The notes under the pieces were generated by a model that saw only the letters and a list, made by a program, of their open reading frames with translations, had not been told where the DNA came from and ran no database searches. The position numbers and the translations under genes were made by a program. From Erigeron canadensis (lineage: Eukaryota > Streptophyta > Magnoliopsida > Asterales > Asteraceae), in NCBI RefSeq assembly GCF_010389155.1, contig NC_057761.1, positions 7,070,501 to 7,134,500 of the forward strand: 64,000 bases of DNA, given 5' to 3'. This document shows positions 56,691 to 64,000 of the stretch, one piece after another. Position 1 is the stretch's first letter. Every line of letters starts with the position of its first letter.

Positions 56691-59218
56691 TGTAACACTC
56701 CACCAAGGCGGAATCATGAGGTATCACAAGAAAAGCACAGCACTACATCAAAATTATGTAGCACTCTAAATGCAAGTAACCGGATCACTCATAAGTATAA
56801 CCGCTATTCCGGAAATAACGAATCACGTATCCAAGAAGCCAAAATCTAAGGACAATTATAGCATAATCAAGTAAACAATCATCCAATACATTTTTGAGCT
56901 AACCTGTCACCTGAAAAGTGTACTAAAACGAGTCAACATAAAGTTAGTGAGTTCGTAGGGGTAAGTAATAGGAATCAATTGTCGGGATAACAACCATTAA
57001 CGATACACGAGGATTAGAATACCTAATCACGTTTTCACAAATCAATACAAGTCAACGTTTACGTTAAATAATAGTTATAACGGCACGACTTACATAATAA
57101 ATAATGCGCGATAAACCGACACGACTTACATGATGAACAATGCGCAAAATACGTTTGAGGCACGACTTACATATAATTCAAATGCGTCATATCACAGGGC
57201 GACTTACATATATTTCAAATGCGTCATATCACGGGGGGACTTACATATATGTCAAATGCGTCATATCAACATTACGTTTCAACTAAACATTCATACACAA
57301 TATACACGTTAAACAAAAACCTTAACATCAACGTTAAGCCACAATTCGTGGACTTATCGCTATGCCATTAGCAAGGATTTAATCGTTATCACAATCACAA
57401 ATCTATAATACGTTATGGGGGAAAATATTATCATGCAACATCCTATGTCTCATTCCATATTAAAATGTTTTTCATCAACCAACAACACAATGCACATACA
57501 GTTCATACGATTCTACTTACAAGGAATCATCGATGCTTATATATAGGGTCACCTGCAGCCTTCCCACCACATCTACTACTCATTGAAAGTATAACCGTTT
57601 TCCATGTATGTACAACTATCCAAACCACAACATGTATTCACAAACAAAAGCATAATTAACTGAGCAACAAGTCAATACGTCAACCGCACAATCAATCAAT
57701 CAATTAAGCAACAATCAAACAACCACGTACACTTTTCAGCCCGGATCTCAATTGAGTAGGGAGGGTTTAGGAAACTCACCTTGATCGGCAAATTAAGTTA
57801 AGTTGATATAAATTCGGGTTAAAATCGTTTACGAATCTCATGTTTTAATTGTGACTCAAGACATTTTGAAAGGTTCCCGAGTCTCGACCAAATTATTAAA
57901 GGAGTCGGGAAAATAATTTGTAACAAATTAAAGTCGTCCAAAAGCCGTCTTGTGTTCAAAAGCCATTATTATATTTACTAGATGCATTAATATATAACAA
58001 TACGTCCACTCTCAAGTCTTTGTTTGAGTCCTAGGATTGATTCTCAACTTTGAACTATATTAGGGACTCAAATCATCATTAAAGAACTTAAAGAAGTGTT
58101 TAGATAAAAGCCTGACTTAGTCCAAGAATGATAGAAGCGAAGTTGGAAAGAACATAAAAAAAAGAGGATTTCAAAGGGCCGTAAATTACGGTGTATTCCA
58201 CCGTATGTTACGGTTGGACTAGAATATTATGTTTTGCATGGAATTTGGTGTACACAGAAGCCTATCAACGTATAGTGATTTAAGGACACCATAATATACG
58301 GCACATGGGCCGTAAGAGACGCCAAAAGAGAAATCCAGCGTAAGCCACGCCCATCTAGGCCGTAAGGGACGTCTAGTGAAGTTAAGCCCATCGCAGGTTA
58401 TGCCAAATGGGCCGTAGGTTACGCCACTTTGGCAAGAACTGGGCAGCATCACCTTTCTAAGATCCATTTCGACCCAAAACACATTTATCTTAATTTTGTG
58501 ACATTAAATCGGTTTAGGGAGCTTTCCAAACGAAATTTTATTAGTAATTAACCAACTTCAAACACAATTAATCATAACCCACTACATAAAACACATCCTT
58601 TATCATCAAATCATCATAAAAATCATTTTAACCTAAATAAATTTATATAAACCCTAATTTATTCAAAAATTGATTTTAGCTTGAATTTTGATCCAAAAAT
58701 ACTTACATACAACTCGATACATGTTATTAAACGTAAGATGAAAATTACTTACCAAAAGCTTCTTCCAAAAGTCTAACCCGAAATTGACTTAGATGGTGAG
58801 TTTTCTTGCACTAAGAAACTTCAAATTTGGATATGATGAAGATATAATGATGATGATGTTTCTATCACAAATCTAACCTAAGAACATTCTTTGATTGAAG
58901 AATTTAATGAGAGAGAGATGAGCTTGTGTTTGTGTGTGTGTGTGTGTATTTACTATAGAGAGATGGAGATGATAGAATGAGTGGATGGATGCATGGGATT
59001 GGGTGGTGGTTCATGGATCCCCCATGAGTCAACCCGTTACCAATTACTTAATTAATTCACATGTCACCTTACATCGAGTCATAAAATAAGTTGGTCAAAC
59101 GACCCGTCAACCACGTTATCTAGTTTTTAGTCATAAAGTGAACCCAATCATGTCATTACATAAGGTTGTTAGTCAAATTACACATATAGTCAAACGGTCA
59201 AATATTGTAAATGTTACA
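56691..59218 (-). repeat. Large (2.5 kb) LTR of a chromovirus-type Gypsy element
   Basis: On the plus strand the segment starts TGTAACACTCC and ends AATGTTACA, so it has the perfect terminal inverted pair TGTAACA/TGTTACA. On its right, the minus strand shows a purine-rich tract (AACGGGGGAATAATGCA) that fits a polypurine tract just before a 3' LTR. A TATA-like CTATATATAAG is on the minus strand near 57538-57549. GGCCGTAA and TTACGGT phrases recur at 58170-58425. No second LTR copy is in the window. Confidence 0.75.
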
Positions 59219-59375
59219 TGCATTATTCCCCCGTTAAAGGAACTTCGTCCCGAAATTCAAATCTAACTAGACTCGTTAAATGAATGGGGATACTTAACTT
59301 TGGTAGAATCTTACGTTTCCAAGTAAATTCGGGTCTACGCCTCATTCGACATCTCACTTTTAACAATCGCATACC

Positions 59376-59416
<41 letters not shown>

Positions 59417-59520
59417 TTTTATTATTTTTATTTTTTTTGTTTGTTTGTCGGTCTAAAACCTCTATTGACTCCTTCACGACTTTCAACGTTTATCGACATG
59501 AATTTGTTTTAGGGTACGTG
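59219..59520 (-). pseudogene. Chromodomain end of a chromovirus polyprotein, with (ATT)n expansion
   Basis: The minus-strand frame ends FRDEVPLTGE at 59223, preceded by LKVRCRMRRRPEFTWKRK, which matches the end of a plant integrase chromodomain. Upstream, ESIEVLDRQTNKK fits the linker before the chromodomain. Between them a microsatellite codes a run of Ile, absent from normal copies. The rest of the polyprotein is missing to the right, where a minisatellite follows. Confidence 0.75.
59377..59415 (+). repeat. (ATT)n microsatellite
   Basis: About thirteen ATT units lie inside the degenerate chromodomain reading frame and keep its phase because the unit is three bases. Confidence 0.95.
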
Positions 59521-59629
59521 AAGTGTTGGGTCAACCAAACACTTTCGGAGATTACAATTGTGGAAAACATTATGAACTCCACTCAAATTTTAAGGGAGTT
59601 CCAATCAGCATGCTACCGGGCTAATTCGT

Positions 59630-60015
59630 TCAATACGTGGCCTCAACAACCCATAACGTGAGTATAAAGCTACTCATAATGTGGATTCAACAATCCATAA
59701 CGTGAGTTTAACAACCCATAACGTGAGTATGAAGATACCCATAACGTGGATTCAACAATCCATAACGTGAGTTTAACAACCCATAACATGGATTCAACGA
59801 TCCATAACGTGAGTTTAACAACCCATAACATGAGTATAAAGATACCCATAACGTGGATTCAACAATCCATAACGTGAGTATAAAGATACCCATAACGCGG
59901 AGTCAAAAATTCATAACGTGAGTATAAAGATACCCATAACGTGAGTATAAAGATATCCATAACGTGGATTCAATAATCCATAACGTGAGTATAAAGATAC
60001 CCATAATGTATGTAT
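59630..60015 (+). repeat. Minisatellite of 21-23-bp units in three variants
   Basis: About seventeen head-to-tail units start CCATAACGTG and end in one of three ways: GATTCAACAAT, AGTTTAACAAC or AGTATAAAGATAC. The variants alternate in a partly ordered way, suggesting growth by duplication of multi-unit blocks. A minus-strand open frame through it reflects the 21-base period only. Confidence 0.9.
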
Positions 60016-60500
60016 ATATATATAATAAACGTTTCAATACACTACCACATAACATTATTCATTACATATAAACGTTCAATAACACGTATCACAAGCAAAA
60101 TTAGGTAGCTAACATCTCGTTTCATATCATAATCAATCGTATAAACTAATGATATACCTATACGGAGCTCTAGCTCTAGCTCCGTATCCAAAGCAGAAGC
60201 AGAGAGCGAAGTAATCTTCGTCAGGTAAACCATAACGGGAGCTCCGCCTCCGCTAAACATAATCATCCCGGAGCTCCAAAGGTAATAAATACCGAGCTCC
60301 GAAGAGATATACAATAAATATCGGATATAGATCTATTCCGTAAAACAACCTATTAAATATATATCGAGGCTCCGATATATTCGGACGCAACTTGGTAACA
60401 AGATTACCACAAATCTCCTCAAGAAGAAAACAAGATATTCACAAAATAGGAAGAGATCTACCCTAATTCTCTTACCCTCCTCTCCAAGTTATCTACCCTC
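60016..60500 (+). other. Probable upstream part of the LTR of the right-hand Tat element
   Basis: The sequence has recurrent CGGAGCTC/GAGCTCCG phrases (60155-60300) and GAGGCTCCGATATATTCGG. It probably belongs to the LTR ending at 60759, but I could not define the LTR start; a TG at about 60147 is one candidate. Confidence 0.4.
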
Positions 60501-60510
60501 TATATAAATA
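60501..60510 (+). promoter_or_regulatory. TATA box in the LTR of the right-hand Tat element
   Basis: TATATAAATA lies in CTCTATATAAATAGAGG, about 260 bases before the primer site. This is a classic LTR promoter position. Confidence 0.65.
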
Positions 60511-60762
60511 GAGGAGGACCCTCACGGCACAAGGATCATACAAATTCATAAATACAAACTAAAAACCCTAACACACGGTTTATTCGACCTCCGAATAAAC
60601 CCTAAATAAAACCCTAAGTCGAACAAATCGACTTAGCCACAAAACCATCCGGCGTAAAGCGGTTATCTAGACCCTCTGACCATAAGGGAATCGCCGTTCA
60701 ACACCCACAACCCAACTCACACCTCCGGTTGAGCCTTAGTGTGATTAATTGATAAAACAAAT

Positions 60763-60780
60763 TGGCGCCATCCGTGGGAC
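60763..60780 (+). other. Primer-binding site of the right-hand Tat element
   Basis: TGGCGCCATCCGTGGGAC follows a CA (60758-60759) that would end the 5' LTR, with a three-base spacer. It fixes element orientation as plus. Confidence 0.85.
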
Positions 60781-60827
60781 CCGCCTGAACGCAAACCCGA
60801 ACCCACCATCGATCAAGAGAACTACAT

Positions 60828-61418
60828 ATGGCCGACCGAGACCTGGGAAGTACCCAAAACGGCAGTTATAGGTCGCTTTGGGTCCCTCCCAAGATCGGCA
60901 GTAAAAGAAAGGATGCCGAGGATGTCATCGCCGACATAACCTTCGGTTTCAACGAAGTCGACAATTTCTTAGAGGACCCGCTGGTAATACAGATCGCAGT
61001 CTGTGATATCCTGGTTCATAGAGTGTAGATAGATGGAGGGAGCGAGTGCGACGTTCTCTACGAGCACTGCTCTCTGCAGCTTCCTGATCCAGTTCGGAGC
61101 TCGATAACCTCCCCGAAGGCACCCTTGATCGGATTCGCAGGAGAGCGAACTTGGCCAATAAGGGAAATTCGCTTACTAGTCCGAATTGGCCAACCTCCGA
61201 CGATCAGGACAGAGAGTCTAGACTTCGTTATAGTAAGGTCACCTTCGCCCTATAACGTACTATTGAGGAGACCTGCTATGAAAAGACTGGGGATCGTTGC
61301 GTCTACGATCCACTCCATACTCAAGTTTCTGACCCCAGAAGGGGTGGGGACGATAGAGGCCCTCCGTGGCCACGGGAAACACGTCCATGATGTGAAACGG
61401 GCCTGGGAAGAAACATAG
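60828..61418 (+). pseudogene. gag start fused to protease region (internal deletion)
   Basis: Only about 30 residues of gag remain before FNEVDNFLEDPLVIQIAVCD, the stretch preceding the protease. The active site would be the IDGGSEC region, interrupted by a TAG at 61026-61028. Downstream parts RTESLDFVIVRSPSPYNVLL and FLTPEGVGTI are the protease C-terminal and pre-RT region. Roughly the whole capsid and zinc-knuckle coding region is missing. Confidence 0.75.
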
Positions 61419-61529
61419 GTTACTATCCCTACGACCACGGAACAGGACAAAGATGAAGGTATCGCAATAAACCCGACTTTCCCGGAGCAGCTAATCATGA
61501 TAGGGAAACAGTTGCCCCAAAGTTCAAAC

Positions 61530-62940
61530 CAAAGCTCGAAAACTGTTAGAAGACAACATGGATGTCTTCGCATGGGAATATTCCGATATGACAGGAATAC
61601 CTCGGAAAATACCAGTCCGGGGTAAGGAATTTGTAATGGAGCACAGGTTAAACGAACATAAGCACCTAACCCCAGTCCATCAAAAGAAGAGATCCCTGGC
61701 AGCGGAAAGAGACCAAGCTGCATTAAAGGAAGTCGACGAGCTCCTGAAGGCCGGGATAATTAGAGAATTAGTATACCCCACGTGGGTAGCCAACCCAGTC
61801 ATGGTAAAGAAAAGTGACGGAGGATGGCGAATGTGTGAAGACTTCACAAACATAAACAAAGTGACGCCAAAGGACTGCTATCCTCTGCCCAAGATCGACT
61901 GGAAGGTTGAATCCGTAGCGGATTTCAGGTTAAAGTGTTTTCTAGATGCTTACAAAGGATACCACCAGATATAGATGGCCAAAGAAGATGAGGAAAAGAC
62001 GTCATTCTACACCAGCAAGGGAATATATTGTTTCACGAAAATGTCGTTCGGGCTAAAAAATGCAGGGGCCACGTATCAGCGGCTCGTGGACAAGGTCTTT
62101 CATCACCAGTTAGGCAGAAACCTAGAAGCCTACGTGGACGACATGGTTATCAAAAGCAGAAGTGAAGAAGACTTGCTGACAGATGTGCAGGAGAGCTTCA
62201 ACACGTTGAGAGGAATCAAAATGAAATTCAACCCAAAGAAATGCTCCTTCGGCGTGGAAGAAGGGAAATTTCTAGGAGATTACATAGCGAAGAAGGGGAT
62301 CCAGGCCAACCCGTCAAAAGTCAACAAGCTTTCGCAGCTGCTCCCGCCAACTTCGATAAAGGAAGTACAAAGCCTGAATGGAAAATTGGTAGCGTTAAGC
62401 AGACTCTTGTCTAGAGGCGCTGAAAAACAACTTCCATTCTTGAAAACGCTTAAAGGATGCATAGACAAGAAGACTTTCAGATGGACTGTTGAGGCCAACG
62501 AAGCATTCGAGTAGATGAAAAAATATATCGCGAAATTGCCAACTCTGACCTCCCTTATAGCAGGAGAGACTTTGTATATATACATTGCGGCATCCGAGGA
62601 ATGTGTAAGCTCCGTACTGCTGGCTGAAAGAGACAGGAAGCAAATTCCCATCTATTTCGTCAGTCAGATCATGCAAGGAGAAGAAGCGTGATACCTGGAG
62701 CTCGAAAAGCTGGTCATAGCATTAGTCCATACCGTTAGAAGGCTCCGACGATACTTCCAGGCCCACAACATCGTAGTCCTAACAGACAAACCAATAAAGC
62801 AGGTGCTGCTCAAACCCGAAAAATTGGGGAGAATGGCCAAATGGGCCATCGAACTCGGGGAACACGACATAGAATTCCGTTCTCGAAGCTCTATGAAAGG
62901 TCAGGTGCTTGCGGACTTCATAGCAGAAACCCGACATAAT
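61530..62940 (+). pseudogene. Reverse transcriptase and first RNase H, with nonsense codons
   Basis: Motifs in order: DVFAWEYSDMTGIPR, YPTWVANPVMVKKSDGGWRM, PLPKIDWKVESVADFR, FLDAYKGYHQI, TAG at 61972-61974, MSFGLKNAGATYQRLVDKVF, the catalytic AYVDDMVIK, EGKFLGDYIAKKGI, RWTVEANEAFE, TAG at 62512-62514, then RNase H (SEECVSSVLLAERDRKQIPI, a TGA at 62689-62691, KWAIELGEHDIEFRSR, ADFIAET). The stops fall where Gln (CAG) or Arg (CGA) is usual, fitting cytosine deamination. The polyprotein is otherwise well preserved. Confidence 0.88.
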
Positions 62941-63000
62941 AAGGAAACCGGGGTCACGAGTCACTCAAGCACACTCACCATCACCGAAGAGCGAGATAGC

Positions 63001-64000
63001 AACAAATGGCAGCTATATACTGACGGGGCGTCAAGCTAGAGCGGCTCCGGAGCAGGCCTAATGCTGATAGGACCCGATCAGAAGGAATATACCTACGCGT
63101 TGCGATTCAAGTTCGAAACAACGAATAACAAAGCTGAATACGAAGCACTATTAGCAGGTCTCCGGATAGCAAAGGACATGAAAGTCCGACACATACATGT
63201 GTATGTAGACTCGCAGCTAGTAGCCAAGCAAGTCCAAGGGGAATTCGAAGCGAAACAACCAACAATTAAAAAATATTTGGAAAAAGTTCATGAATTGATA
63301 AATTGCTTCGGATCGTTCGAAATAGAACACATAAGGAGGAATCAGAACCAAAAAGCGGATGCACTCAGCAAATTGGCATCCCTAACATTTTCTCATTTAG
63401 CCAAAGACGTCCTAATAGAAGTCCTCGAAGATAGATCAATAGAAGGGAAGGAGGTACTAGCAATAGTCACCGAAGACCCGAATAACTGGATGACACCTGT
63501 AAAGGAATATCTAATAAGTGGGCTCCTCCCAGAGGATAAGAACAAAGCTCGGAAAATAAGAATTAAAGCGCCTCAGTTCAAATTAATGGACATAGTTCTG
63601 TACAAGAAAGCCTTCCTGACCCCATGGTTGAGGTGCGTTGGACCAAACGAAGCAAATATGATAATAACAGAAACACACGGGGGGATATGCGGACACCATG
63701 CCAGCCCAAGGTCGATAGTAGCAAAGATACTACGACTCGGCTACTACTGGCCAACTATGCATCAGGATGCATCAGCAACGATACGAGTATGTGTAAACTG
63801 CCAACTACAGGCAAATGTCAGTAGGATGCCCAAACAGGATATGACCTCCGTTATTTCAGCTTGGCCCTTCGCACAATGGGGAATAGATATAGTTGGACCA
63901 TTACCAGCAGCACCGTCAGGACACAGGTTTTTGATTGTCGCGATCAATTACTTCACCAAATGGGTAGAAGCGAAACCGCTGACAGAGATCACCGGAAAGA
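63001..64000 (+). pseudogene. Second RNase H and integrase of the right-hand Tat element
   Basis: WQLYTDGASS gives the first catalytic Asp of the plant-type RNase H, followed by a TAG at 63037-63039. Then NNKAEYEALLAGLRIA and VYVDSQLVAKQV carry the other acids, and QKADALSKLASLTF closes the domain. The integrase zinc finger has ETHGGICGHHASPRSIVAKI and CVNCQLQ. The core begins WGIDIVGPLPAAPSG and NYFTKWVEAKPLTEITG at the window end. Apart from the TAG, this part reads through. Confidence 0.88.

Larger units (their letters stand above)
60760..64000 (+). mobile_element. Tat-lineage Ty3/Gypsy retrotransposon, gag-deleted, running off the right edge
   Basis: After the primer site comes a short gag start (MADRDLGSTQNGSYRS, 60828), which passes almost at once into protease. 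Reverse transcriptase (61558-62514), RNase H (about 62560-62940), a second plant-type RNase H (63006-63385) and integrase (63600-64000) follow. The dual RNase H and its motifs match the element at 48-55 kb, which lies in the opposite orientation. Several nonsense codons inactivate it. The 3' part and second LTR are beyond the window. Confidence 0.9.

Noticed and set aside
59708..59893. Minus-strand open frame with a repeated heptapeptide
   Set aside because: It is produced by the 21-base period of the minisatellite, not by selection for a protein.
59630..60015. CRISPR-like array
   Set aside because: Units are contiguous with no unique spacers, and the genome is a plant.

Overview
The window is nuclear DNA of a flowering plant. 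It has AT-rich intergenic sequence, GT-AG spliced genes with short exons, and dense Ty3/Gypsy, Harbinger, Mutator-like, LINE, SINE and MITE relics. The protein genes are clearly eudicot. From familiarity with the repeat style (large TGTAACA-type Gypsy LTRs, Tat elements) I suspect Asteraceae, but this is inference, not proof.

Layout. Positions 1-3250 hold a deleted, broken Ty3/Gypsy element on the minus strand with its 5' LTR and tRNA-Met primer site. A minisatellite (about 3640-3930) and the last three exons of an EF-hand gene (4645-5001) follow. Next come two Harbinger-superfamily elements: an ORF1-only copy with TTA target duplication (5656-7646) and a fuller copy with Myb-like and DDE genes, both frameshifted (about 7800-11940). 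A repeat-rich gap leads to a complete six-exon histidine-phosphatase gene (15188-17698, minus). A Mutator-like element (18490-19847) is nested in an older Harbinger-like element (18120-20422). A Myb/SANT-like pseudogene (21201-21570), an intact phytocyanin gene (22502-22897) and a 5'-truncated LINE (23057-23595) come next.

The central 24-46 kb is the gene-rich part: mitochondrial NAD-isocitrate dehydrogenase regulatory subunit (24774-29084, plus), an F-box/kelch gene (30146-31399, minus), a 13-exon plastid-type MATE transporter (33759-38049, minus) and a five-exon cytochrome P450 of the CYP711A/MAX1 type (41373-45816, minus), the strigolactone-pathway carlactone oxidase family. All four have intact reading frames after splicing. 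The MATE and P450 genes each use one GC-AG intron.

From 48 kb to the end the window is mostly retrotransposon. A Tat-lineage Gypsy element (about 48.2-55.1 kb, minus) has dual RNase H, a putative antisense extra ORF, a 272-bp 5' LTR with 63-bp inverted ends and no visible 3' LTR; copies of one short host segment flank it. A 2.5-kb LTR plus the chromodomain end of a chromovirus (56691-about 59500, minus), a 21-23-bp minisatellite (about 59630-60015) and a second Tat-lineage element (LTR to integrase, plus, running off the right edge) complete it.

The genes do not form a pathway or operon; they are independent eukaryotic transcription units. I saw no CRISPR array, rRNA or confident tRNA gene. 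The most unusual signals are the inverted-repeat LTR with its flanking duplication, the antisense ORF, and the two GC-AG introns.
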